Notes: generated by a model from the sequence alone, not told the origin. Numbered from the stretch's first letter, positions 1 through 13,201 are shown. The stretch: DNA of 60,000 nt from Owenia fusiformis (GCA_903813345.2 CAIIXF020000006.1:28777936-28837935), one strand, 5' to 3'. Numbers and translations: made by a program.

Positions 1-3000
1 GAAAACTTTTCATTCATTGTTCAGTAATCTTTTATCGGGTTTATTATGAAACCATCACTGTAAGCGTAGCGAACTTTCTACAACTTATAAAATGGCATTT
101 TTCTGGGCTACTTGTTATTTGCCTTTTTAGTAACAATGGCACACTGACCTTCCAAATCGGAGGAAAGAAAGTGAATTTGACCTTTGAATTTTGTGACGTT
201 TGGTCACAGATTTCTTCAAAGGGTCGAGTTCAAGTCTGTGCAACAATTAGTATCCGAGAATATTTGGTAAAAGTGAGGTATATTTTTTAAGGAAAAGAGA
301 TGAAATATTTGCATTTTTGCATGTTTGCAATTTTTAAGTACTTTATCAGTTTATATGAGAATGTTTTAATAAAGCTGAATGACACAACTGGACGAGAGTC
401 TGTCCGAAAGGAGAAATCCACAACAGTTCAAAAATATCCAGGCTTCTCAATTTAATTGCATACGTAACTTACATATACGTGTGATATAAGTGTGATACGT
501 TAAATAAACCTTTTAGTGTTCATTATATTATGTTACATTTGCGTACAATTGAATTTTATACATTGCGTATAATTATCTACAATTTTACATATAATTATGT
601 TTTTCTTGGAAGCAGAATGGAAAAACTCGCAACTGTAATATGCATTACATAAGTATAATGCACCAATTACAAACAATTTGTATTATCTTTACCAATGCGT
701 TTATTTTCACCTATTCGTTCTCGCTATGGAATCGCTTCTACCCGAACAAGCATTTCTCGCGCTATTTTAGCAAAATAAGCACCCGGGGTTTGTTATTTCT
801 TTAATTTTGTTACTATTTATGAAACAAATTAACTTGTTTCTATAGACTTTCAAAGCAATAATGGAATTATTTGAAATTTAAGGCACTTTAAGTTTGCTTA
901 TAGCCGGACCACGTTACCTGGGAATAAAACGCAATGCGGCCATTTCTGAAATGTTAAATAGAACTACTGATGCTTGAATTTTAGTTATGAGTAAAAGTTT
1001 CTATCAGTTCCTTCTATGTTGGAATAAATATCCTAGAAAGTATCTTGTTGAAGTCGAAGTGAATGGTTCATTTGGCTATAAATGACAATGTGGGGTTTTA
1101 TTCTCCAGTAATGTATTCATTGGCGAGAGGAGTGATTCAAATGAACGAGGGGGTCTAAGCTCGATTTGTTTAGTACGTTTTATACCTATCACAGTACAAT
1201 ACGTTCTATTCATCTCCCGTTATTCTACATTAATTGATTGATCCCTTATACAAGCGCCCCTGGGCCTAAAATCCCTTCTGACCAAATAAAAGGTTCTGAA
1301 ATTTTGTTGTTTCGTCCCGGGTATTGTTGGTGCTTAGATTTAGTCCGTCAAGCCCCTCAGCAAATAGTTAATAAAATGTAAATCTCTCTTTAGATTGATG
1401 CTAACTCCTTAGAACAAGCTGGCGACCATATGTAATGATTACAACCCTTCAGCTTTACATTTTTAATGGGATTTAAGAGGCACATATAGAAAAACCGCCG
1501 TATATTACTTAAAATCCTGAACAGATCAAGAGAAACGCAATCCACTTGTACGACTTCCCTTAAGACTACGAACATAATGACCAACTCAAGTTAAAGACCA
1601 AGGAATAATACACGGGAATAATTTGATTTATTAATTGGGATTTTGTTCTGTGCCTTCAGACAACGAGCCAACGTTGATGTTAGGTTTATTCTGGGATCAG
1701 ACGTTTTCAAAACATTTCAATTGATATTTCAATTTCAGGGAAAATTAATAAAATGTCGAACGCGAGCCTGATTGATGTTAAGTCCAATTGAGATTCGTCG
1801 ATGGTCATTACGACATAAACCGATGTGGCAATCGCGTAACACCAATACTTGTACTTAACGGAATGACTAATTCTTTTCTAATTAAACTTTTACTTGAGCA
1901 TTTACATGGGCTTTTATCAAAAGGAGAACGCTTTTCAATTAAATCGTGGTAGTTGAGGCTTTAAGAAGGATGCCCTTCACCAATACTTTACAAGATCATT
2001 AAGCTTTTACGACGCCAACAAAATCTGAATGAGCGAAGGTTACGACTGCAAGTGGTCGGGCCTCATATATGTTAGATAATTACCCGCCCTATTTTTGAAT
2101 ATTACGAAATAGCCAAAAGAAACAAAGTTTAGCCTTCATTGAGATGACACTCTTGTCGTTCGAAATACACGCTTTTCCTAAAATAGATCACGAAAATTAC
2201 AACACCAATAAAACACAATTTTCATATTATTCACTTCCATGGGTCATTTTCATGGTCTGGTCGATCATGATAAAAACCATTATATGTTTCCTTTCATACT
2301 AGTACGCATACAAGCCTGCGTTGCAAGAAGGGTGCAAGTTAAAATGTGTTTGAAAATCAGCTCTTCATTATAATGAGCATCATGTCGATCGAAGTGATGT
2401 AAAATATTTTTTTAACACTTTCGTGGTATAAAATCACATTCTTCAGGTAATTTGTGTTTCTATGATGTTTTTTAATACAAACATAAACCTGATTATTAAG
2501 GTATTGTCCTTTTATAATGAGTTATTTTTCACTTTCACTTTTAATGGTCGGGCAATTTAATCAACAATGAAACAAAGTTATAATGAACGAAACTCTAAGG
2601 ACTGGACAGGGTCCTATTACAAAAAGAGTATGAAAGTGAAACCGATTATATCACCCTGACATGGGGCATTGTGATGAAAAAATGTGTCAGCTTTTGCAAA
2701 ATCTTTGGCACTAGATAATTTTGTTAATAAGTTATTTTTCATGTTTGACAGAGATCTTTAGAGCTTTATCTCTACTATTTTAATGGCAACTTTCTCACGT
2801 CTTTGCATATAGCGTTCAATGCCAAGCGATGTCCGACTTTATTGGACCCGTTATCTACGTCCAAATCTCTGTGCTTCTTGAAATATAATATCAAATTTAT
2901 AATAATTTAATACAAAACTGATTGTTATAAATACAGACTGGATATTAGCGTTAATAGAAATTCGACTAAATGATAGGAGCGTATTTTGGATAATTAAGGG

Positions 3001-3741
3001 TTAGAGGGTATGAATATCATCGAGGGTGAACTTTGGAGGGATTGTTTGTGATCTTCTCTCACCTGCGTAAATGAAAGTCACACCTTTAATTAGAGATAAG
3101 AGCTCATTGAAGACCGCTCATCTTACTTTTTGTGTCTTCCGAATTTCTGAGTAGACAAAACCGAACCCCCGAGATAGATATATTGCTTGAATTCAATATT
3201 TTTTATTAAAAAATAATGCTAAAAATGTCCAACATTGATTGTTTGGTCTGTGATTCGATTATATTGGAGCTCGCGAGCACCATTTAAAACCGTTCATCTA
3301 CTACAAAGTACAAAGATTGTTCAGAAATAGTTTACCAATTTTATGAAAGAAGAAATCACCTAAATTTTCGAATTTTGGGGGTCAGTAAATTAGAACCACA
3401 GTTAACGTACTCTATGGGAATGTTCAATGGCATTGACCATTTTAATTGAATAAAACACAAAATTCAATAAACAAATCCCAGAACTAGTCTAAAATTGATT
3501 TCCACACTAATTTTCCATAGACGTTTATAGTCGAAAGTCATATACCGGAAGCAAAATATAGATAATTATCAAAATTATGAAGTATGCATGTAAAAATTGA
3601 AGGCCATTGGATTGTGATATTAACAATGATACAAATGATATCAAGCCAGTTTATCTTTGCACTCAAAATCATTGCTATTGATTGATATTGATTGACAAGC
3701 CCAATGTCATGTTCGAACACACAACAGACACATAAACTTTG
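1..3741. other. non-coding AT-rich stretch, no gene recognised
   Basis: No reading frame here exceeds about 65 codons and none resembles a known protein. Base composition is uniformly AT-rich, with scattered poly-T/poly-A tracts and no tandem array. I see no splice-flanked coding segment, tRNA or rRNA. It is best read as intergenic or intronic DNA. Confidence 0.6.
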
Positions 3742-4248
3742 CTATTGATTGCAATAAGTACACTCCCCTCCATTGCAATAAGTACACTCCCCTCCATTGC
3801 AATAAGTACACTCCCCTCCATTGCAATAAGTACACTCCCCTCCATTGCAATAAGTACACTCCCCTCCATTGCAATAAGTACACTCCCCTCCATTGCAATA
3901 AGTACACTCCCCTCCATTGCAATAAGTACACTCCCCTCCATTGCAATAAGTACACTCCCCTCCATTGCAATAAGTACACTCCCCTCCATTGCAAAAAGTA
4001 CACTCCCCTTCATTGCAGCAAGTACACTCCCCTCCATTGCAATAAGCACACTCCCATCCATTGCAATAAGTACACTCCCCTCCATTGCAGTAAGTACACT
4101 CCCCTCCATAAGTTTGCCAACTGGAGTCCCCTTTTGAATCATTCAGCAGAGCCTGTTTATGTTTGGCAATTTTGAGAAATTTATCAAATTTGTCCAAACT
4201 ATTTTGATATTTCCGGGCTATTTCAGTTTTAGGTGCAATTGATTTCAT
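3742..4248 (-). CDS. hypothetical ORF with CxxC octapeptide repeats (doubtful gene)
   Basis: An ATG-started frame of 168 codons. The first ~48 residues are non-repetitive, lysine-rich and mostly helical-looking (LDKFDKFLKIAKHKQ). The remainder is 15 tandem copies of an 8-residue unit, roughly CTYCNGGE, encoded by a 24-bp satellite. The repeat gives a regular C-x2-C spacing that could in principle bind metal, but any 24-bp satellite without stops stays open in frame. The other minus-strand frames and one plus-strand frame through the array are open too. Variant units (C to A/W/F changes such as GWECAYCN and EGECTFCN) keep both cysteines. No homologue is recognised and a stop lies just upstream of the ATG. 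Most likely a fortuitous frame over a satellite; a small satellite-derived protein cannot be excluded. Confidence 0.18.
   Translation of the reverse strand: MKSIAPKTEIARKYQNSLDKFDKFLKIAKHKQALLNDSKGDSSWQTYGGECTYCNGGECTYCNGWECAYCNGGECTCCNEGECTFCNGGECTYCNGGECTYCNGGECTYCNGGECTYCNGGECTYCNGGECTYCNGGECTYCNGGECTYCNGGECTYCNGGECTYCNQ
3750..4109. repeat. 24-bp tandem satellite, 15 copies
   Basis: Fifteen head-to-tail copies of a 24-bp unit (tgcaataagtacactcccct + ccat) fill exactly 360 bp. The left ten units are nearly identical. The right five carry substitutions (aaaaagt, gcagcaagt, aagcacact, catcc, gcagtaagt), so homogenisation is strongest at the left side. The unit length is a multiple of three and contains few stops, which creates spurious long frames on both strands. 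Confidence 0.97.
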
Positions 4249-4268
4249 TCCCTTTTACTAATTCTTGA

Positions 4269-4558
4269 GAATGAAATAAAATATCTTTCCGAACCTTGTT
4301 GGAACAAAATAGCATATGCAACATTTTCTCAGACCTCTCAATATTACAGTTATACGAAGGAAATTTTGGTTGATTTAACAAAAAGTATTAAAAAAAAAAA
4401 AAAAATAGATAAAAATTAAGATGAACCTTTTATTTCATTAACAAGATACTTTTTTAAATCAACCAAACTTTCCTTTGTACAGTTACAATATTGAGAGACC
4501 TAAACAAATTGTGTTTATGTCATTTTGTTCCAATGAGGTTCGGATAGATGTTTCATTC
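4269..4558. mobile_element. foldback (MITE-like) element with ~110-bp inverted arms
   Basis: The left arm starts gaatgaaataaaatatcttt and runs through a gaacc-ttg-ttggaacaaaat block and the ctctcaatattacag block. It pairs with a right arm holding the same blocks in reverse complement (ctgttacaatattgagag-like, attttgttccaatgaggttc, tttcattc). Between the arms sit an A-run of about 16 and an AT-rich spacer. The arms are imperfect (small indels), as expected for an old non-autonomous foldback element. There is no coding capacity, and a target-site duplication was not resolved by eye. Confidence 0.75.
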
Positions 4559-4700
4559 CGAACATGATATCCAGAACAAAAGAAGTATCTGCTGTATCTG
4601 CTTCTAAAACAATATAGAGAAAAGTATATGTACCTATTTCAAATTATATTGTTACCATTCAAAAGATGACCATTAAATTGACGTGTGTAAAATGTTTAGA

Positions 4701-4843
4701 TTTTTTATGACTGGTTTAAGAGAAACGTGTGTTCAAAAAGTTCTCCATTTCGATACCACTCCTTTTCAGAATTTTTTGATGACTAGTTTAAGAGAAACGT
4801 GTGTTCAAAAAGTTCACCATATCGATACCCATCCTTTCAAATT
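4701..4843. repeat. 72-bp direct tandem duplication (2 copies)
   Basis: Two adjacent copies with period 72 share the core gactRgtttaagagaaacgt followed by gtgttcaaaaagttc and cgatacc. They differ at a handful of sites. No function is apparent. Confidence 0.85.
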
Positions 4844-6533
4844 TTCTCTCTACAGGCCTTGTTAATTAAGATTCAGACATCATCAGGCTTACACAGGATA
4901 TGTACATGTCAACCAATGAAAACGTCCTGTTTTCCAAACTTATGAAGGGGAGTGTAGATGAGTCTAGATTCACTTTCAATCTGAGTTATGAGACACTGAT
5001 AAATCTTGATGATGAAAAGTCAACTGGTGGTCTGGTGGTTGTTTCACTAGCAATTTATTGCAATAAACCATATCCTCAAAAACCAACACATTCAACACAC
5101 GTAATTTGTAGTGATCAGCAAAACACCGAATTACAAAAATAGAGGGTAAAATGTTGGAAGTAATATTTTCAAAAATCAAGGTTTCAAGGTTATGAGATTT
5201 TCTCGGTTTTTGCGAAAATCACTAATCTGCCTCAAGTATATAAAAGCTATGTTTCTAAAGAATGAACTTTAAAAGTATAACGCATGTTCCTTTCTCGTGA
5301 AACTCATTGCTACGTTCCTGTCCTCCTTCATTTAAAAATGTTTTTGCATCATGATCCATTTCAGATAACTTTCATGGTATTAGTCATAGAACAGTTGTGA
5401 TCATGAGTGTCACAACCATTCCTATTCCAATATCTGACCACTATGCCCACATTTAAAGAGGCACTGTCTGTAAGATGAGACAAAGTTGGTACCTTTGATA
5501 TTTGTACATTTGGAGGTGTAATTCATGTTTATTTATCTATAAAGCAACGACTGTGTTATTGAAGGTGTCAATGCATTAGTTGAATATGTGGCGAAATGCA
5601 TATTTAGTTGGACGGTAAAAATTAATTATTTTGCTTAAACAGTTGATTTAATGGCCTGGTTCAATTGAAGAAGCCAAAAAGTTGCTAATTCTCTCAAAAA
5701 GGATGTTTATGCATTTGAATTTTGAAGTTTTGAGCAGATAGTATACCAGTATATGTATCCATTCTGAGAATATTCACTTTTATAAATTTTATAAAAAATA
5801 TTGATTGCATCCTTTTACATAACCGAATGTCAAGGTTTTACAAAAAATGCAATTTTGATTTTTTGTCATTGTGAAAGCTGGTCTGACACGAATGCTTTAA
5901 CAGGAATCATACCGGATTAATTCCAAATTTGAATTATGATACGGTTATTGCTACACGATACGATGCATCATTTTGATATTATCAACCAAATACAATTGTA
6001 TTCTCAATTAAAATAAATTACTATTGGGTAAAATAGCATAATTCAATATTCCATATTTGCACGATATTTAGATATGATCAAACTGACTAATAGCACTTCA
6101 GCATAATTGGAAAGGTAAATGCCAAACATGACATTGTTCGACCAAATATAAAACATTTATTGTGATAAAAGATGTTTTATCTTGTGACATGAATAAATAT
6201 AGATTCCTATGTGATTCTGATTAATTATCTGGCATGGTATTGGCGTAACCTGGCATGATTTTAAATAGTAAACAGTTAATGCATACATGTATTTCTAATT
6301 TGTTTTTTAAACATTACATTTATTGTAGACTGAGCCATATCGTCCATACTTACTTTCCCTGTTTTGTTGGGAGTTCGTAAGACAAGGAAACCTTATAAGA
6401 ACTAGTAGTGGCTGATCCATGTAATAGTTATGAGCTATTTATGATTGTTGCAACCGGAGTATAGTTGGTACTTCATTGTGTACTTTGTACATAGATTCTC
6501 TTTGTTCTGACTCTCTTTCTGATTAATAAAAAC
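4844..6533. other. non-coding AT-rich stretch
   Basis: Only frames under about 80 codons, none recognised. No repeat array or RNA gene is seen. The right part leads directly into the 59-bp satellite. Confidence 0.55.
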
Positions 6534-7203
6534 AATAATCTGCTAATAAAGCTAGTCAGAATAGATTATAGAATAGAGTAATCTTGCCGATTAAGGTAAA
6601 AATAATCTGCTAATAAAGATAAGCAAAATAAATTGAGTAATCTTGCCGATTAAGGTAAAAATAATCTGCTAATAAAGATAAGCAAAATAAATTGAGTAAT
6701 CTTGCCGATTAAGGTAGAAATAATCTGCTATTAAAGTTAAGCAGAATAGAATGAGTAATCTTGCCGATTAAGGTAGAAATAATTTGCTAATAAAGGTAAG
6801 TAGAATAGATTGAGTAATCTTGCCGATTAAGGTAGAAATAATTTGCTAATAAAGGTCAGTAGAATAGAATGAGTAATCTTGCCGATTAAGGTAGAAATAA
6901 TCTGCTAATAAAGGTAAGCAGAATAGAATGAGTAATCTTGCCGATTAAGGTAGAAATAGTTTGCTAATAAAGGTAAGTAGAATAGATTGAGTAATCTTGC
7001 CGATTAAGGTAGAAATAATTTGTTAATAAAGGTTAGTAGAATAGAATGAGTAATCTTGCCGATTAAGGTAGAAATAATCTGCTAATAAAGATAATAAAAA
7101 TAAATTGAGTAATCTTGCCGATTAAGGTAGAAATAATCTGCTAATAAAGTAAACAATAATCTTCAGGCAGAAAAGAATGTATAATCTGGCTGATTGAGGT
7201 AGG
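6534..7203. repeat. 59-bp tandem satellite, ~11 copies, with higher-order pattern
   Basis: Units of 59 bp share aataatctgctaataaag and aatcttgccgattaaggt. The linker between these two blocks varies (agcaaaataaattgag, agcagaatagaatgag, agtagaatagattgag, agtagaatagaatgag). The order of variants in units 4-6 repeats in units 7-9, giving a 177-bp higher-order period. The last copy (from ~7153) is strongly diverged (tataatctggctgattgagg). The array is non-coding. Confidence 0.93.
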
Positions 7204-10200
7204 GAGTGGAAAATGAGAAATCTGGATTATAGATTTTGAAGACCTTGAACAAACAGGCTTGCACAGTGACTTCATGAACTTGTAGGTCGGTCACACTTTG
7301 TCCAATCAATGAGAGTATCTAATTCTTGAGGGGCATAGTGCAGGGGCTTGGTACAAGACTGGTGTATGACTACATCTGATATATTTGAGTCCACCATGGC
7401 TCGTTAAAAATCTTCAAAATCTGATATATTTGTGAAGACCTTAGCTAGTTTCTCGTTTACTTACTGTAGACCTCATTCCATGTTTTCGTCGATTAGAATG
7501 AACTCACTTCATTTGTTTTCAACTCATTTTATTGTTACCTTTCTATCACGTCGATGCTCTTTTTCTTTATTCTATAAGGAAAGGGGATACACAACAGAAC
7601 ATCTTAGACCTGTGAACGATTGTTCCCTGAAGCAGAACTCAATTAGGAATCTTAATAACAACATTTCATCAGTAATTGGTGAGATTCTAAGTGGTCAGCG
7701 ATCCCCACAGGCAGCCACATGGCCCCAGATTACGACCAGCAGATTGAAAAATGGACGCATGTCACGTGACCAATGAGCTTCACATTTATTTTCCTGGATT
7801 TATGCCCCATTGTTTGATTTTACACCTGTTTTGTTGGTTGTGCTCCCGGGGTTGTGCTACTACCGAAAATAATTTAGGCTACTTTCTTGATGCCGTGTAT
7901 GCTATTGAAATTGCATTGTTTTTACTTTTTCTGAATAGTGGATTTTCCCAGATGATGTATCAGAAACTCGTTTTCCTCGTCGCGTACATGACTAACAGAG
8001 GTTATGGGTATATCAATATAAGTCTCTCCAAGATACCCCCAAAGTCGAAAATGTAACGGTCACATTCCCCCAAATTGAATGCCCCTTATCTGATTCGGCC
8101 AGTCGTTAGCCGTTTTATTAGAAGGCATTTATATACGTTTCGTACCTGAATGCGATTCGCACCAAAGGTGTTTCCCAATCGAAATCGGGAAAAGATAAAA
8201 CTGGCAGAATAATGGCAATATTAAAGATATGATCTTATTGTAGAATCCTGTCTCTGGAAATTTATTGAAGATTTGATCATAAATAGATTCCCCACACGGG
8301 TCACTCATATCGCTTGATTTCAATTAGATATCATTTTCACCAATGTACTTCAAATTGCTAGTCGTTTACATTTTACATGGTTGATATTAGAGTTTAATAG
8401 ATGCCTGTGGTTTTAACATTAATTACAATATAACTCTCATCTTACACATTACGATCGCCATTTCAAGCGCAGGTGAATATCCTCGCCATAAATTGAAACT
8501 CTGTTAACGTCTACCGCGTGTTTCCTTTAAAATATATGTTAGTAGAGTCACTTTATTTACCGACAGTTTGATTTCTTAGTTGTTTTGAGTTTCTTTCATT
8601 CACTGCATCGTCCTCTTCATTTGTATTGTGATTGGATCAGAAAGGACATCTCGGTTTTTTATTTGCGAGTATTTGTTTATAGATTCGACATCCAATATCT
8701 CTCCACTTTTATGCCCCACTCAGTATTAGTTCAATTATTTAATGGAATCATATAACAAAAGAGATCGGCTGAAAGTGTCAAAATACGTTACTTCTGAAAC
8801 GTATCGTTTTCGTTTTCAATTTGACCCTTGACCCAAGTTTGACATTTCTTTTTGATTCTGTCATAGAAGTTCACCAAATACCCAGCTAAGATTGCTGAAA
8901 TTATAATCATGAATTTCAAATATGTCATTAATTATGACAACATGTACGTTCAAGTGATCACCATCTCCCATTGCGATCGTATTTATAATGTTTATTTACC
9001 GCGGACGTTTTCGTCATGTCTGTCACCCAAAACTAAGCCTGAGTATTGGAATTCAATTTGATCGTCAACATGTAATATAATGTCTTCGATATGACCGAGA
9101 TGTCCACTGATTGCATAGATATACAATACTATCATGTGGTTTTGTGCTAGTTGTTGGTTACCGGATGGTAGAAGAAGGGGTGAGGTCAATTTGACAGGTT
9201 TTCTTTGAACGTTTGATAGTTCGTTTGGCATTTTGGGCATGTTCCTTTATCAACTGCTGTTTAGGTTTCCGATTTCTTCCTCATTTGTATAGACGGTTTA
9301 GTTTTGGAAACCAGTACAGACTGTAAAATTTTAGGAAAAATCATTTTCTCTTCAACAATTGTCTAGGGGCTTTCCAAGTCAACTCTAGAGATCCTTTTTT
9401 GCTAGTTTTCCATCTTCTCAGTCTGATTGAATTCCTCCTTTGTTAGTGTGATATAGGAGCAGACTGACAGAAACACAGCGCCCTGACGTTGCCATAATTG
9501 TTCTGGCATAAAACTCAAAATCATACTACGTCGATGCGCATGTATGTAAATTTAGAGTGTAAAAAATAAAAAATGTATATTAAAAAACAATAAAAACCCA
9601 CGTCGATTGGACAATAACCTTTTCAGGTCCATGGTCATATCATGTTATTCAATGTCAAGGTTAAGCTGTCTTGACATGATGAAGCAATCTATTTTCTTAA
9701 GAAAAATACAATTATTGCGAAAGGAGAAACTACATTCGTAGTAATGTAACCAGCACGAGAAAAATAACAAAAATATTAAAAAACACTACTTTTTGTTTCA
9801 AGTCTTTGAAGGTCAAAAGAACCTTGCTATTAAAAATCAGTGCTATCCCTTTTCAAGAGTCTTTGAATTTTAATATCTTTAGTCTGTTGTTTCGGCTGTA
9901 ATAATTGATTCAGCTATCTATAGATGCATAGTAATAAGTCTCTTAAATCTGTTACTGTTACAAAAATTTGAGTTACGAGACAAAACAATACGTTCATCAT
10001 ATTAATGCCGATATCACTTCTAGGAAACTATAAGCATTGTCGCTTTCATCGTTTTATATGCTTTATGGATCACTTAACCCATATAATCAAATATTATTCA
10101 ATTAGATAAAAATGCGATGTTTATTGTTTCTTAAGTTACATCTTGACAGAGGCATTTTCACCTTCATTAGCGTTTAGATGCTGTTAATGCAAATATAAAA

Positions 10201-11991
10201 CGAATACTTTTTAAACGAAGTATCAAAACGTCCGTAGGTATATTGTTACATTTCGAACAAAAAACTTCTATTAATTGTTTATAGATCATATCAAAGGCTT
10301 CGTAATAGATTCCAAAATATGCAAATGCGTACGTCAAAATGACAACGCCTACCAAATTGTTCTGACAGGTCTCCAAATGTAGAGGTTGCGTGACTTTTGT
10401 AGTCGGGCATAAACAATAGAAATTGATTGTTTCTGAATAATTATTTTGTGATCCTTGATGGGGAATTGAATTTTAAGAGATTTAACAGCTATTAAATTGA
10501 TGTTTGAAAGGCATATAATGAATCATTATTGCCTTAAATATTTTTGTCGAACAAATATATCGTAAGAAGAGAAACAGGGATACAGGTGAAATTGACATAA
10601 CATTTGTCTTTATAATGGACTTAATTTAAGATCAAAGGTAAACAAAGCAGAAAATGTTTCAAATCACATAACGAATAAAAAGCGATATTTTACCAGAGTC
10701 AGTAATAGTCAGACACTCGTCTGTTTTTTGTTATGATTTAATAATTGGTTTTATAAATTGATATGGCTTACTGAGGTTTGTGCAATTTATTCTTAAACCA
10801 TTCTCTAAATTTTAACTTTCTGGATATTATGCTTTATTTGAAGCTCAATACAAATAAATAAAGATCTTGAATATTGTAATTGGACTTGTAAATATCAATG
10901 GTTTTGACTTTTGTTTCATTTTCTGAATGTTGCCCTTTGTGTGTCTCTCCTTCTTTTGAACTGTTATTTCCAAAATACATATTGATAGTACCTTTCCCTT
11001 ATCCCAACGTTTACGAGGTTCTTATGTCTCCAGCTTCGCATATGGACTCTATGGTGTATCGATGGTCGATGGCTTATTTCGGGAGACCAGGCCAAGACCG
11101 CATATTGGCTCTTGAGAAGGCCGGCCTTCTATTATTAATCTGTGGAGTTATTTTATAGTTTAAAGCACTCGTTAAATGAACTTTTGATTGTTTCACAAAC
11201 TTTATGTTATTATATTGTTATAGTCTCCATATTCTTTATGGACGTTGTTCGACAGTTAACGACGGTCAGCGTTCGATGGTCGGCATCTGTAACAAATGGC
11301 AGGTAGTAATATAATATGATTTCCATTGGTCAATCAATGATAAGATTTAAGGTAAGACGCCTAGGGTTCTCGTCGGAGAGTTGCTATCAAAAGGGGTAGC
11401 AAAAGAAAGGGACGAATTTGTTCAAGGAAATGCTCTGACTTTTTGCTAAAATACGTCACATCACTTATTTGAATTATACTCTCTGCACATTTTGCATTCT
11501 GCACCCTGAATCTTCAATTGTTTCGCTATTTATATTTTTTCAGATAATAATTTTGATGAGTAAGACCACGGATTGACGTGTTTATTGATAAGATTACTTT
11601 AATATTGCATATCGAGCCCTCTGATCTTTGCTGCAAATACGGATATAAGTAAATTGGCCGATTCACCCAGTCTACTATCATCCTAAATCGGATGGTGTGG
11701 TCGAGCGATAAGAAATAAAAGTTATATGATGAAAGACATCCTTGGTCCAATGGTATTTCAATTCTTTCCATGAGCTTAGCAAGGCCCGCTCTTGAAAGAT
11801 AGAAGAGACAAGGAATGGTTATCAAATGCGTTGAACGTTTATGGTTTGCTCTATTGATTAAAATATGTTAGTCCATATTGCTGATATCCAGGAATCATTA
11901 GACTTATTATTGTTATTTGACCAGACGAGAAGTCCAATCGAATGATTAATACTTTCTCTTGGTGTATAAAATAACCCATGTTTTTCCTTAT
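7204..11991. other. intergenic stretch, small unrecognised ORFs only
   Basis: The longest plus-strand frames (7432-7776, 7751-8056, 10898-11158) and the ATG-started minus frame 9240-8992 (82 codons, MPKMPNELSNVQ...) resemble nothing I know. The 9240-8992 frame ends next to a possible donor (GCG|GTAAAT) and could be an orphan exon, but support is only codon openness. No repeats or RNA genes are seen. Confidence 0.5.
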
Positions 11992-12159
11992 GCCTGGGTC
12001 ACATTTGATCTACGGCAGACGTACGGCCGAAGCTTCCCAAAATCGATAGAAATATGTAGCAAAATATATATGGATAAGCAGTACGAAGTAGATTTTCTAC
12101 ATCGGTTTTGCGAAGCTACGGCCACCGTACGTCCGGCGTAGAGCAAATGTGACTGAGGC
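11992..12159. mobile_element. foldback element, GCCTGGGTCACATTTG-type termini, copy 1
   Basis: The left end gcctgggtcacatttgatct pairs with the right end gagcaaatgtgactgaggc. Internal blocks also pair (acgtacggccgaagctt with gaagctacggccaccgtacg). The termini match those of the element at 40655-40797, so these two form a family. It sits about 1.2 kb beyond the stop codon of dbx copy A. No coding capacity. Confidence 0.8.
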
Positions 12160-12740
12160 TGGACTAGTCTATAGCTGTATTTTATCATTCAATAAGGACC
12201 AATAAGGCCCATGAGAAGACAATGTCTCCGGCGGATTCTCACTTGTACACTAGGCCTAAAACACGCAAGTTGATTAGAAGAACGCTATTTCTATGTGCTC
12301 CACCTAAATAATTATGTTTCTCAGTTCCACTGGAGGTTTGAGATGTTTCAAGCCAAATTGTATAAGGGTTCAGAAGTTCAAAGTTGTGTTTTCTGTATTT
12401 CAAAATCTGGTGCTAATGCTTTAATGTCTTAATATTTTCAGCTTTAGTAGAGATCATATGCAGAATTTATTCATATAATGTAATATTACGTAAGAGCGTT
12501 ATATAAGACATAAACAATGTACGCGTACCACAGTGGCCATTTATATGTGAAAACATTATAAAGTAAATCAGTTTTTATGAAATATTGTGTGTGTAAGTGT
12601 TTTATTGTCAATTTTGCTTTGTATATATACTTAACTCATTATGTGTATGTACGCGTGTACTAAAGTTAATACATCTAAATCTAAATTTATGCTAACTGTA
12701 ATGAAACACAAACATTATGTTTTATTTCAAATGGAATGTT

Positions 12741-12754
12741 GTTACCAAGACAAC
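12741..12754. promoter_or_regulatory. RFX X-box-like motif
   Basis: GTTACCAAGACAAC fits the RYYNYY-NN-RRNRAC pattern of RFX sites and lies within the inverted repeat AATGTTGT...ACAACATT. It is a pattern match only. Confidence 0.25.
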
Positions 12755-13195
12755 ATTAAGCTCGAATTCAAGCTGAATCTCGGAGAGCAACAGATGAATA
12801 TCAATGTATGCTGAATTGTTAATTTATCATTGTGTTTCAAGAGTTATACCGTCAGCTTGGCGCATTATCCATCTTCTATTGAATAAATCATGATTTTATA
12901 GACAAATCTCAATATTCCTGACAACTAACTTTGATTTTTCAAATGATTACATCTTTTAATCATAATGTCGATTTAATATTATGCATTTTAATGAGCGTTT
13001 GTTTGATTCCCTGCGTGTATGGCTCTAGAATTAGATTTTACTGTAACATATGCTAACGTGAGTATATCGAACAAGCCTATGTTGTACTCATTACTCAAGT
13101 ACACCATTCTTAGGAAATCAAATCAACAGCAACTGTTGTTATGAGACATAAAACACAATGAATGTAGCAGTTTTCATATCATTTATAGTCATCCG

Positions 13196-13201
13196 TTTAT
13201 T
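13196..13201 (-). terminator. candidate polyadenylation signal of dbx copy A
   Basis: AATAAA on the minus strand, the nearest canonical signal I noticed after the dbx-A stop codon (192 bp downstream). In AT-rich DNA such hexamers are common, so this is tentative. Confidence 0.3.

Noticed and set aside
3750-4109. CRISPR-like regular repeat array
   Set aside because: Units are contiguous with no spacers, in a eukaryotic genome; a plain satellite.
3675-4142. 155-codon minus frame and 132-codon plus frame over the 24-bp array
   Set aside because: Alternative frames of the same satellite. Only the frame with a unique ATG-led N-terminus was kept, at low confidence.
7432-8056. Two overlapping plus-strand frames of 114 and 101 codons
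   Set aside because: Not similar to any family I know, no splice-flanked or coding-like structure, and within chance length for this amount of sequence.
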